Shown here: piece after piece, positions 1 to 7,156 of the stretch
Numbering within the stretch: the stretch's first letter is position 1
Layout: every line of letters begins with the position of its first letter
Source: Bradyrhizobium oropedii
Lineage (GTDB): Bacteria; Pseudomonadota; Alphaproteobacteria; Rhizobiales; Xanthobacteraceae
Reading direction: 5' to 3'
Assembly: GCF_020889685.1 (NCBI RefSeq)
Contig: NZ_JACMYO010000050.1
Location: 1-47,830 of the forward strand
Length of the DNA stretch: 47,830 nt
Translations under genes and position numbers: made by a program
The notes under the pieces: generated by a model
What the model was told of the DNA's origin: nothing
Seen by the model: the letters and a program-made list of their open reading frames with translations, nothing else
The model's database searches: none

Positions 1-96
1 CTGCTTTCGCAGGGACGACACCGAATATGTGGTTCGAGCCCGAGCAATGGAGAAAAGCACGGGGGTAGTATCACCCGACTTTCCCTGCGCGATGCC

Positions 97-528
97 TCAG
101 CGGGCCGCAGTCAGGCCACCCTTCTTCTCCAGACGACCCAGGAATCGGCCGACGTCGATAATGGCGCGTTCGTGGAAGCCTTCGGAGACGGTCTCGACCT
201 CATCTCGACAAATCGCCTTGAAGCGCAATTTTCGTCCGTCGATCGAAATCAGTTCGACCTCGGCCGTGACGTTCATGCCGACCGGCGTCGCGGCACTGTG
301 GCTCAGATCGACGTGGGTGCCCACGGTCTTCTGTCCGGAATCGAGATAAGGCTTCAGAGCCTCGATGCACGCCCATTCGACAAAGCCAACCAGAAACGCG
401 GTGGCGAAGACCGGCGGCATGTCGGCAAACCCCGTGAAAGCCTCGGCCACGGCTGGCACCGTAAGCCGGCCGTCGACGGGGATCGTCAACGTATGGCGGA
501 TGCCGACTGCAAGAGGCGTGCTGGTCAT
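97..528 (-). CDS. Thioesterase family protein (FlK-like hot-dog fold)
   Basis: This 143-residue protein resembles the small single-domain hot-dog thioesterases of the fluoroacetyl-CoA thioesterase (FlK-like) group. The segment around residues 68-120 (VGTHVDLSHSAATPVG, then the F-KA--RDE strand and a conserved HER) is the typical core; the threonine and histidine in THVDLSHSAATP sit where the family places substrate-contact residues. It probably hydrolyses an acyl-CoA in the cytoplasm, but the substrate cannot be read from the sequence. It lies 10 nt downstream of an acyl-CoA dehydrogenase remnant on the same strand, so it may be the survivor of a former acyl-CoA degradation operon. The family call is fairly firm; the function is inferred. 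Confidence 0.75.
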   Translation of the reverse strand: MTSTPLAVGIRHTLTIPVDGRLTVPAVAEAFTGFADMPPVFATAFLVGFVEWACIEALKPYLDSGQKTVGTHVDLSHSAATPVGMNVTAEVELISIDGRKLRFKAICRDEVETVSEGFHERAIIDVGRFLGRLEKKGGLTAAR

Positions 529-538
529 CGAATAGTTC

Positions 539-940
539 CTATATCGAGAGGGTGCGCGCGATCAGCATCTTCTGGATTTCGACGGTCCCTCCGGCAAACA
601 GGCAGAATGGCGCCTCGCGGTAATAGCGGGAAACCGGCTCGAATTCGAAATAGGCGCGACCGCCGACTACGCGGACGGCGATTTCGACCACGCGTTGCAG
701 CTGCTCCGAGCAGAAATACTTGGTCATGGATATCGCCTGCGTCGCGTCGTCGCCGCTCTCCTGCATCTGCACGGCGTTCTCGAAGAACAACTCCATGCCC
801 TTTGTGAGGGTCGTCATCTCGACGACAGAATGCTGGATCGCCTGAAAATCCTTGAGGGCCTTGCCGAACTGGCGACGCTCGCGAATGAAGTCGGTCGCGC
901 GGTTGGTGGCTGCGCGTGAAGCAGCGAGCCGATCCTGATC
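539..940 (-). pseudogene. Acyl-CoA dehydrogenase, C-terminal remnant
   Basis: About 130 residues match the C-terminal helical domain of acyl-CoA dehydrogenases: ERRQFGK, then DFQAIQH, a VVGGRAYF stretch, and the terminal GGTVEIQKMLIAR helix. An intact enzyme has roughly 380 residues; the N-terminal FAD and acyl-CoA binding domains are missing. The open frame runs on upstream to about 1072, but that part has no dehydrogenase character and overlaps an IS630 fragment on the other strand. I read it as a gene whose 5' two thirds was lost by insertion and deletion. The remaining fragment cannot be a functional enzyme. Confidence 0.75.
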
Positions 941-1041
941 ACCGCAAGGCAGCTGGGAGATCTGATCGACGGCTCGGGCTGAACCCGGTGATCTCTTCCT
1001 GACGGAAGAATCCTGATTGGGATTCCTATCGGTCGACGCTG

Positions 1042-1134
1042 CAACACCGCCAGAAGCATGCGTGGCGGACAATGATCGTGCTGCTGGGCGCGGACGAGGT
1101 CGGCACCAACGAGATCATGCGCCGGACAGATACC
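1042..1134 (+). pseudogene. IS630-family transposase fragment
   Basis: About 30 codons in one plus-strand frame read QHRQKHAWRTMIVLLGADE followed by VGTNEIMRRT. This is the style of the N-terminal helix-turn-helix region of IS630/Tc1-mariner-type transposases, where a basic QK-WR segment precedes IVLL-ADG-GTN-IMR. Nothing of the catalytic DDE domain follows, and the frame degenerates after about position 1134. It abuts the truncated dehydrogenase and lies about 100 bp upstream of the DfrB-like gene, marking this patch as a former insertion site. The identification rests on motif memory only. Confidence 0.55.
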
Positions 1135-1227
1135 GGACCGAGATCGACGGGACAAAATCGACCCGTTGCGGACGTAGGTAGGTCGGCCATAATGTCTTCT
1201 CTTTAAGGCAATTCGGTCGGAGGCGAG

Positions 1228-1446
1228 ATGGTCGATCAGTGGCCCCCAGATGCAAAGTTTCAAATGGGTGACTATGCCGCAAAGAAGGGGCGGGCATCAT
1301 GGCGCGGTAGAATCGTTGGTTGGTATCGTACGGATTTGACCAAGCTCGGATACGCGATCGAGAGCTACTTCGAGCCTGGCTCGGTGCAGATTTACCCAGA
1401 GACGGCGATCGACGCATGGGAGCCGCCGGTCTTGGAAGGTGAGTGA
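1228..1446 (+). CDS. DfrB/R67-like type II dihydrofolate reductase homologue (SH3-like)
   Basis: This 72-residue protein closely resembles plasmid-encoded type II dihydrofolate reductases (R67/DfrB), which are unrelated to FolA, form a homotetramer with one central pore, and are insensitive to trimethoprim. The conserved core is present: F-MGD (11-15), KK (19-20), W-G-IVGWY (25-33), GYA-ES (41-46) and GSVQIYP (51-57). By spacing, the R67 pore residues Lys32, Ser65, Gln67, Ile68 and Tyr69 correspond to Lys19, Ser52, Gln54, Ile55 and Tyr56 here. The N-terminal tail is shorter than in R67. A GGAGG ribosome site at 1219-1223 fixes the ATG. It sits beside transposase debris and I see no convincing attC site. 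Reductase activity is an inference. Confidence 0.75.
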   Translation: MVDQWPPDAKFQMGDYAAKKGRASWRGRIVGWYRTDLTKLGYAIESYFEPGSVQIYPETAIDAWEPPVLEGE

Positions 1447-1601
1447 CCGATTCTCACCCTCCTGCGACCTCCACGAATCGGAAGAACGGTCGTGGGCGGG
1501 TACCAACCGTTGGATTCGATCCACTCGCCATTATCCGGAATGGCAGTTCTTGAGGGGGCGGGAAGGGAACCGGTTCAGCGCCGCTTGGCGGACCAGGCCG
1601 C

Positions 1602-1739
1602 TTACATCCTCGAAAGCGCCAGGCCGAGATAGGCGATGAGCGCGCCCGTGCTGAGAATGATGACGACGAGCGCCTGCTCTGAACGTGCCTGCAAGGTTTT
1701 CCGGGTCACGGCGTTGGACGCTCCGTCTCGAGAAATCAT
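1602..1739 (-). CDS. Small single-pass membrane protein, unknown
   Basis: A 45-residue reading frame starts with MISRDGAS and has one hydrophobic helix (about residues 24-42, ALVVIILSTGALIAYLGLA) after a basic, polar N-terminus, so it would be an inner-membrane peptide. A weak GGA ribosome site lies 7 nt before the ATG. I do not recognise the family. It faces the DfrB-like gene tail to tail with about 155 bp between the stops. It could be a chance frame, but the clear amphipathic layout and GC-rich codon use favour a real small gene. Confidence 0.4.
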   Translation of the reverse strand: MISRDGASNAVTRKTLQARSEQALVVIILSTGALIAYLGLALSRM

Positions 1740-2264
1740 TCTATCCAACTAACGTGGGTTCGTGTCCGTTCCGGTTCCTCCTCGGGTTTCGAGGATGTCG
1801 GCCATGCGAGCACACCGATATCTCGCATCCCAACCGGACATGAACAACGCCGCCCGCATTGAAATACGGCGGACGGCGTTGGTTCTAGCCCCAGGAGGAA
1901 TGGCAAAATCCTGACCTGTACGGATACGGACGAGCGCGGAAAAGGGTTCACACCTTCGGCTCCGTATGATTCCGGTACTCCGGAGGAGCAGATGAAAGTG
2001 TCGGGGGCGAGGTCTAGGATTGGGTGACTAAGTTGCTCTGGCCTCAGCGTGTGTACCCCCTCGCTGGGGCCTTTCTTTGTGCCGCCGATTTCCCGGTCGA
2101 GCGGAGCAACGCGCGGCAAGTTTCAATCCCTGACCGGGCTCGGACGAGCATGCTGTCGAAGCGCCCGGACCGCATCATCCAGCGGGAGAACGGAAACAGC
2201 ACCGGAGCGTTCCCGGAGGCTCACGGTGCCTTGTCGGGCTTCACGCGTGTTCGCGTCAGTGTCG
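1740..2264. other. Gene-poor stretch between the DfrB-like patch and the mer locus
   Basis: No convincing gene is visible. Open frames exist on both strands but lack family character. There is a hairpin at 1846-1880 (AACGCCG paired with CGGCGTT, one mismatch, then CCGC/GCGG). A short CCCC-loop-GGGG stem at 2057-2069 is followed by CCTTTCTTT and might be a weak plus-strand terminator. The stretch could be decayed sequence from an earlier gene downstream of the mer genes. Confidence 0.4.
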
Positions 2265-2495
2265 CTATCTTGTCGCACAGCAGGATGTCCCTCCGCTCTC
2301 GCCGGAACGCTCGGCCTGAATGGGTGGGCACGGCACCGAACCGTACGAACAGAACACGCAGCAATCGCCCGACTTTGGCTTTAACGTCGTGCCGCAACCG
2401 CTGCATTCATAAAAGAACTGACAAGCATCGGTGGGCATGATCTCCATTCTCGCGACCGAGTAGTGCGGGCAGGTGATCGTCGATTGAAGGAGCAT
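2265..2495 (-). CDS. GDCCVxC-domain small metal-binding protein
   Basis: This 76-residue protein carries the GDCCVFCSYG-VPCPPIQ signature (residues 43-60) of the GDCCVxC family, short cysteine-rich proteins of unknown function often encoded beside mercury resistance genes; some members use selenocysteine at the last cysteine. Other cysteines occur at TCPH (residue 9), CQFFYECSGC (25-34) and SCC near the end. The usual CPHC pair near the N-terminus reads CPHY here, so one cysteine is missing. It starts 5 nt after the merP stop and is the last gene of the merT-merP unit. Metal or thiol chemistry is likely; the actual role is unknown. Confidence 0.75.
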   Translation of the reverse strand: MLLQSTITCPHYSVARMEIMPTDACQFFYECSGCGTTLKPKSGDCCVFCSYGSVPCPPIQAERSGESGGTSCCATR

Positions 2496-2500
2496 TGCAA

Positions 2501-2779
2501 TTAGCCCTTGGGTGCGGACGGGTACCCGGCCTTGGTGGTCGCCGAGGTCAGTTGACTTACGTCGGCTTTGGCATCGTCATAGACAATGGTTGCCGTCTTG
2601 TCCTTGTAGGACACTGCAACCTTGGCAACACCGGGAATCGCTTCCAGGCTTCCTTTGACGATGGATGGGCATGCCGCGCAGTACATGTTCTCCACGGCCA
2701 ACGTTATCGTTTTTTCCGCGGCCGTCGCTGCTGTCGCGGCGGCGATGGTGACAGCGAAGGCGACGAGAACCTTGTTCAT
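2501..2779 (-). CDS. merP: Periplasmic mercuric-ion binding protein MerP
   Basis: The 92-residue precursor has a Sec signal peptide (residues 1-21, ending ATA-A) followed by one heavy-metal-associated ferredoxin-like domain. The metal motif is M-Y-C-A-A-C at residues 32-37, with Cys34 and Cys37 as the Hg(II) ligands. Tyrosine replaces the usual threonine before the first cysteine. MerP scavenges Hg(II) in the periplasm and passes it to MerT. It lies 12 nt downstream of merT and directly before the GDCCVxC gene, so the three are probably co-transcribed from the MerR-controlled promoter at about 3177-3207. A general HMA-type metal carrier is the alternative, made less likely by the neighbours. 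Confidence 0.85.
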   Translation of the reverse strand: MNKVLVAFAVTIAAATAATAAEKTITLAVENMYCAACPSIVKGSLEAIPGVAKVAVSYKDKTATIVYDDAKADVSQLTSATTKAGYPSAPKG

Positions 2780-2791
2780 GGATATTTCCGA

Positions 2792-3169
2792 TCACGAGTT
2801 GAGAAAGAAGGACGAGGCGAAGTCGAGGCCGAGCGCGGCAACAACAAGGAAAGTTGCGACGATGAGACTGGCTTTGACGATGCGGCTCGGTAGAGGGTAC
2901 CCGCAGGCATCGCCATCCGAGCAAGCGCGCCTTCCAACCAACCAATAGCCGTACGCCAGGAACGCGAGCGTTGCCGCTATGAAATAGGGTTGATAGGGAG
3001 CAAGCCGCGTGAAATTTCCGATCCACGCTCCGCTCACCCCGAGCCCAAACATAGCGAGCGGCAGGATGCAGCATGACGACGCCGCAAGCGCGCCCAGCAG
3101 CCCACCAGCCGCCATGAGGCCTTGTCGTCGCCGGCTGGCGGCAATGTGATCGGTCTGATTGATTTTCAT
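2792..3169 (-). CDS. merT: Mercuric transport protein MerT
   Basis: This 125-residue inner-membrane protein has three predicted helices. The first carries the SSCCILPL cysteine pair (Cys33-Cys34) that takes Hg(II) from MerP, and the GVSGAWIGN-T-LAPYQPYF segment is highly typical of MerT. A second cysteine pair (Cys83, Cys89) lies in the cytoplasmic loop before helix three, where MerT hands mercury to a reductase. The ATG lies within a base or two of the predicted transcription start of the MerR-type promoter, so the message may be leaderless; a later Met at residue 19 would leave the first helix intact. No merA is present in the window. Confidence 0.9.
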   Translation of the reverse strand: MKINQTDHIAASRRRQGLMAAGGLLGALAASSCCILPLAMFGLGVSGAWIGNFTRLAPYQPYFIAATLAFLAYGYWLVGRRACSDGDACGYPLPSRIVKASLIVATFLVVAALGLDFASSFFLNS

Positions 3170-3176
3170 GGACTAC

Positions 3177-3207
3177 ACCATGCATCCTGTAGTGACTACA
3201 GAAGCAA
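3177..3207 (-). promoter_or_regulatory. MerR-type merTP promoter and operator
   Basis: Between the divergent merT and merR lies a perfect dyad, CTGTAGT-g-ACTACAG, at 3187-3201. On the minus strand it sits in a 19-bp spacer between a -35 hexamer TTGCTT (3207-3202) and a -10-like CATGGT (3182-3177). The over-long 19-bp spacer with a centred operator is the hallmark of MerR-family activation by DNA untwisting. The predicted start is at about 3170, next to the merT ATG. Confidence 0.75.
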
Positions 3208-3213
3208 GGAGCT

Positions 3214-3657
3214 TTGAACATCCCCCCAGTCACGGCTTCGCGAGCGGGAAGATTGGACGGAATTCCGATCGGCGAATTGTCGCGGCTGACCGGCGTCAAT
3301 ATCGAGACCATTCGCTACTACGAGAAGATCAAGATGTTGCAACCGCCGCCACGTACCGAAGGTGGCCGTCGTATCTATGGACCGACGGAGACCCGTGTGC
3401 TCGCCTTTATTCGGCGCGGCCGGGAGCTTGGGTTCGGTCTCGAAGACATCCGCGCCTTGCTCGCCCTGGGAGGACCGGGAAAGGCGTCATGCGAGGACGT
3501 GCGCAAGATCGCGTCGCACCATCTGGATGATATCCGTACCAAGATCGCCGACCTGAGAAAGCTCGAAAGACTGCTCGCCAAGACAATCACACAATGTTCC
3601 GGAAGCAGGGTGCCAGATTGTCCCGTCTTGGACATTCTCGACGTCAGGCGGTCTTGA
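3214..3657 (+). CDS. merR: MerR-family Hg(II)-responsive regulator
   Basis: The protein has an N-terminal winged helix-turn-helix (IGELSRLTGVNIETIRYYEKI, then PPRTEGGRRIY), a coiled dimer helix and a C-terminal metal loop. Three cysteines, Cys93, Cys128 and Cys136 in the 147-residue frame, occupy the positions of the MerR Hg ligands. The last two are spaced C-x7-C, one residue shorter than in Tn501 MerR, which resembles copper sensors. With merTP next door, mercury sensing is the best reading. The start is uncertain: TTG at 3214 has AAGGAG only 2 nt upstream, while TTG at 3253 would begin at the family's usual N-terminus (LDGIPIGELS). Confidence 0.85.
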   Translation: MNIPPVTASRAGRLDGIPIGELSRLTGVNIETIRYYEKIKMLQPPPRTEGGRRIYGPTETRVLAFIRRGRELGFGLEDIRALLALGGPGKASCEDVRKIASHHLDDIRTKIADLRKLERLLAKTITQCSGSRVPDCPVLDILDVRRS

Positions 3658-3773
3658 TGGAAACAAGGACGCGAAACATCGCGTCACTTTCTGCGGCTCG
3701 CTCCCCGGTTCGCGAAAGCCGCCGCGGCTCGTGTCACGAGCACACGCAGTAGCTAGCTCGCGCCGCCTCGGGC

Positions 3774-4436
3774 TCACTGCTCGCCCAGATCGATCTGCGT
3801 CAGGATGCCCTGCCGCAGCGCGAGGCGGACCAGCTCGATATCCGTGCCGACACCGAGCTTGTCCTTGATCAGGGAATGCAGGTTCGCGACCGTCTTGGGG
3901 CTTAAGTGCAGCGCCTCGGCGATTTCGTCGGTGGTCTTTTCCGCGAGCAGCATGCGCAGCACCTCGAATTCCCGCGCGGTGAGCAGGTCGGCGGCGGCGG
4001 TCTCGCCCGCGAGGTGGCTGAGCGCGAGCTCGTGGTCGATATCCGGACTGATCGCGATCTTGCCCGACAGCGCATCCATCACGGCGTCGACCAGCGTCTC
4101 CGGCGGGCTGGTCTTGGTGACATAGCCGCTCGCGCCTGCGCGAATCGCCTGCACGGCAAAGGCCGCGTTCTGGTGCATCGTGAACACCAGGATCTTTGCG
4201 CGCTTGTCCCACTGGCGAAGGCGGCGGATGGCCTCGATGCCGCCGATGCCGGGCATCGACAGGTCCATGATGACGAGGTCGGGTCCGGTCTCCTTGTAGA
4301 GGCGGTAGGCCTCGGCGCCGCCGGAGGCTCCGGCGACGACGGAGAGGCCCGGCTGCTTTTGCAGCATCGCCCGGTAGCCCTCGCGAACGACGGCGTGGTC
4401 GTCGACCAGCATGATGGTGCGCGCCGTACTGCTCAT
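3774..4436 (-). CDS. NarL/FixJ-type response regulator
   Basis: A 220-residue regulator with a receiver domain (VDDHAVVREG near residue 11, phospho-acceptor Asp58 in VIMDLSMPG, Lys in YVTKTSPP) and a LuxR-type helix-turn-helix (LTAREFEVLRMLLAEKTTDEI, then LSPKTVANL). Its ATG overlaps the kinase stop in ATGA, which sets the start downstream of an in-frame ATG. The pair is therefore translationally coupled and belongs to the NarXL/UhpAB class. Pairs of this type control quinoprotein alcohol dehydrogenase genes in methylotrophs and pseudomonads, and the divergent DUF3280-like gene fits that setting, but the target genes here are not proven. Confidence 0.85.
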   Translation of the reverse strand: MSSTARTIMLVDDHAVVREGYRAMLQKQPGLSVVAGASGGAEAYRLYKETGPDLVIMDLSMPGIGGIEAIRRLRQWDKRAKILVFTMHQNAAFAVQAIRAGASGYVTKTSPPETLVDAVMDALSGKIAISPDIDHELALSHLAGETAAADLLTAREFEVLRMLLAEKTTDEIAEALHLSPKTVANLHSLIKDKLGVGTDIELVRLALRQGILTQIDLGEQ

Positions 4437-5842
4437 GCCGCGCACTCCACGGGCGCGGCATCCAGGCCGGCAGCGAGGGGAACGATGACGCGGAGCGAAG
4501 AGCCGCTGGGCTGCCCGGCCGTGAAGCTCAATCGCCCGCCCAGCGCCGCGACCCGTTCGCGCATGCCGAGCAGGCCCATGCCGGACTTGATCGGAGGTTC
4601 GCTGGGCCGGCCGTCATCGTCGATCGCAAGCGCGATTTCGCCGACGTTGCCGCCGGAGGCCGCCTCGCGCATCTGTAGCCGCAGCGTCACGCGCGTGGCG
4701 CCGGCGTGCTTGGCCGCGTTGGTGAGCGCCTCCTGCACGATGCGGTAGAGATTGGCGCCGACCGAGGAGGGCAGGCGCTCGAACGATCCCGCGATGGTGA
4801 TCTCGAACCGCGGCGCTCCGCGGCTGCGGCCGTTCCAGCCGGCGATCAGGCCCTCCAGGCTGGCAGCAAGTCCGAGTTCGTCGACATCGGGCGGGCGCAA
4901 CCTGAACAGGGCGCCGCGCAAGGTCTCCATCATGTCGGTCGCGGTCCGCGCGATGCCGTCGCATTCGGCGAGCAGGGGTGGGCACTCCTGCGCCGCGGTC
5001 TGGCGCGCCGAGGCGGCGAGTGCGCGGATGGCGGCGAGCGATTGGCCGAACTCGTCATGCAGCTCGCGCGCGAGATGCCTTCGCTCCTCGTCCTGCACCA
5101 GGATCAGTTTCTGGGTCAGCGCGTTGCGGTCAGCGAGCGCGGTAGCGAGGCGCTCGGCGAGGTGGTTGAAGACGTCGCCGATCGCCGACAATTCGGCGAG
5201 ATCGAACGGCGGCAGCCGTGCGGCGAGGTCGCCTGCTGCGATCCGCTCGAGTCCGTCGCGGATCAAAAGCGTCGGACGCAGCGCCCGCGAGAGCGCCGCA
5301 TAGATGAGGCCGCAGAGCAGCGGCAACGCGATCATGAACACCGCCATCAGCCGTCCGGCGTCGTGCCAGGCCTCGGCGGTCGGAACGGCCGGATCCACCC
5401 AGGCCACGGCCTCGCCGATTACCTGGTCGCGCGAAACCACCGGGTGCACGGCCTCGCGGCCGGGATCGAACAGGTGGCGATAGAGCGCCGCGAAGGCCAG
5501 CGGCGGCGGCGCCTGGTCGGTCTGCGCGCCGCCGCAGAAGCGCTGGCTGATCTCACCGCCCCTGCTGCGAAATGCGAGGCACAGCCCCGGCGCCATGACC
5601 GAGGCCGCAACGCTGTCGAGATCGGGGAATTTGGAGCGCGGATTGTTCAGCCACTGGATCTTGCTCTGTTGCAGCTCCAGCGTCTTGGCGGCGACATCGG
5701 CAACGGCAGCGATCCTGGCGCGCGCGGTGCGGTCGGAATCGATCAGGAAGTAGCCGGAGATGCAGGCAAAGCAGAGCGTCGAGACCGCGGCCACACGCAG
5801 CGTCAGCCGCAGCTTGAGATCGCTTCCGGACCAAATCCACAT
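4433..5842 (-). CDS. Membrane sensor histidine kinase, HisKA_3 (NarX/UhpB) class
   Basis: This 469-residue kinase has a transmembrane helix at about 15-34, a periplasmic sensor region (about 40-160), a second helix at about 165-187, a HAMP-like linker (LERIAAGDLAARLP), a HisKA_3 dimerisation region with phospho-His262 in ARELHDEFGQ, and an HATPase domain (EALTNAAKHAG N-box, DDDGRPSEPP, then GMGLLGMRERVAALGG). The periplasmic region resembles no sensor fold I can name. A GAGGA ribosome site precedes the ATG. It is transcribed divergently from the gene at 6082, about 240 bp away, and overlaps its regulator by 4 nt. The ligand is unknown; an alcohol or aldehyde signal is a guess from context. 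Confidence 0.85.
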   Translation of the reverse strand: MWIWSGSDLKLRLTLRVAAVSTLCFACISGYFLIDSDRTARARIAAVADVAAKTLELQQSKIQWLNNPRSKFPDLDSVAASVMAPGLCLAFRSRGGEISQRFCGGAQTDQAPPPLAFAALYRHLFDPGREAVHPVVSRDQVIGEAVAWVDPAVPTAEAWHDAGRLMAVFMIALPLLCGLIYAALSRALRPTLLIRDGLERIAAGDLAARLPPFDLAELSAIGDVFNHLAERLATALADRNALTQKLILVQDEERRHLARELHDEFGQSLAAIRALAASARQTAAQECPPLLAECDGIARTATDMMETLRGALFRLRPPDVDELGLAASLEGLIAGWNGRSRGAPRFEITIAGSFERLPSSVGANLYRIVQEALTNAAKHAGATRVTLRLQMREAASGGNVGEIALAIDDDGRPSEPPIKSGMGLLGMRERVAALGGRLSFTAGQPSGSSLRVIVPLAAGLDAAPVECAA

Positions 5843-6081
5843 CGGCGTATCCTCAAGGGGTCGCAGACGGCCTCCGGCGCCCGGTCGCGGGCAGGGCCGT
5901 CCCGCACATTAAACGGCAGAACGGAAGCGCCGAGAAGCGCCGCCATGGGCGTTCTTTGGCCGAAGATCATTGTCGTGAAATTTTCCCGGCACCGGCCGGG
6001 AGGCGCGCCGCTGCGGCGCGGAGGCCCGCCGGCCTAGGTTGCGATCGACCCGCTCGCTCCAGCAGCTGAAAGGCCCAAATC

Positions 6082-7017
6082 ATGCGCCAGTCCCGTCTCG
6101 TCTTGCTCTCTGTTGCCCTGATCGGCCTGCTGGCCGGAATTGCTCCCCTGCGCGCCGAAACTGGCGCCGCGGTGGCTGCTCCGCTCAGCGTCAGCATCGA
6201 GGATTTCAGCTATCTCGACACCTCGGGCGAGGTGATCGACCAGACCGCCGCGCACCAGACGCGGCTGGATGCGCTGATGCAAAAGTTGCGCGCCGATGTC
6301 GCCGCGGAGCCGCAATATCGCCTGGTAGCGCCCACGGCGCCCGCGGGTGAGGCGCGGATCAAGGTGATCGGCGGCGTGCAGAAGATGAGCACGCTGATCC
6401 AGTGGGCCAAGGTCGCGGTCATTGATGTCGGCGCGAGCAAGGTGCTGTACGAGAAGCTCTACACGTTTCGTGGCGACACTGATGAGGCATGGGACCATGC
6501 GGCGATGTTCGTGTCGCGCGAGGTGCGCGCTGCGCTGGCGGCCGCGCTGCCACCGGCGCAGACCGCGGCGGCGGCGCTGATCGGGCTTGCGGTGTTCGAG
6601 TTCGAGCTCGAGGACACCACCGCGGCGCCTGCGGCCGGCCTTGCCGGTGCCGATGCCGCCAAACTCGCCGACGTGACCCGGGGCGTGCGCGACCAGCTTG
6701 CGCAGTCGGGCCGTTACCGCCTGGTCGATACCGGCGGCGCGACCGCCGAGCCCGTCAAGGCGCGTACGCTGCGCGACTGCGGCGGCTGCGAAGCTACGAT
6801 TGCGCGACAGCTCGGCGCGGATCAATCGCTGATCGGCGTGATCAGGCGGGTCAGCCGGACCGAATACACGGTCGGCTTCCAGCTGCGCGATGCCCGCAGT
6901 GGCGCGGTCGTTTCGCGCGGCGACAGCGGCCTGCGGATGGGCGCCGATTATTCCTGGACCCGCGGCGCGGTTCGCCTGGTCGGCGACCGCCTGCTCGAGG
7001 GCGGGGCGCAGCGGTAG
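6082..7017 (+). CDS. Secreted DUF3280/DUF2380-like protein with two tandem domains
   Basis: A 311-residue protein with a Sec signal peptide (residues 1-25, ending LRA-E) and two copies of one fold. Each half begins with an I/L-x-V-F/E-D-F-E/S strand (SVSIEDFSYLDT near 35; LAVFEFELEDT near 171), followed by a short helix in which LRADVAAEPQYRLV matches VRDQLAQSGRYRLV, and a later strand of the IGVIRRVSRTEYTV type. The second copy has a D-CGGCEATIARQLGAD segment with two cysteines. Proteins of this DUF are seen near PQQ-dependent dehydrogenase and XoxF loci; their role is unknown. It is divergent from the kinase gene and followed by two solute-binding proteins. The usual form has a single domain, so the tandem form is unusual. 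Confidence 0.65.
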   Translation: MRQSRLVLLSVALIGLLAGIAPLRAETGAAVAAPLSVSIEDFSYLDTSGEVIDQTAAHQTRLDALMQKLRADVAAEPQYRLVAPTAPAGEARIKVIGGVQKMSTLIQWAKVAVIDVGASKVLYEKLYTFRGDTDEAWDHAAMFVSREVRAALAAALPPAQTAAAALIGLAVFEFELEDTTAAPAAGLAGADAAKLADVTRGVRDQLAQSGRYRLVDTGGATAEPVKARTLRDCGGCEATIARQLGADQSLIGVIRRVSRTEYTVGFQLRDARSGAVVSRGDSGLRMGADYSWTRGAVRLVGDRLLEGGAQR

Positions 7018-7156
7018 GTCTGAGCCCACGCCGACGGCCTGGCGCGCGGCGCGGGCGACCATCGCAAAGTGCGATAGCTGTTAGACACGCCGTCATCTGG
7101 CTCCATGCTGATCTATGCGCTATCACCGCGCTCTGATCCCCGCACAGGAGCCGCCG

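Noticed and set aside
1446..1600. Possible integron attC site after the DfrB-like gene
   Set aside because: No matching pair of core sites with inverted simple-site structure could be found by eye.
1880..2060. Possible tRNA or small RNA gene
   Set aside because: No cloverleaf with a T-loop GTTCGA-like core and acceptor stem could be folded; only weak hairpins are present.
4706..6037. A 443-codon plus-strand open frame
   Set aside because: Antisense to the histidine kinase; composition typical of a shadow frame.
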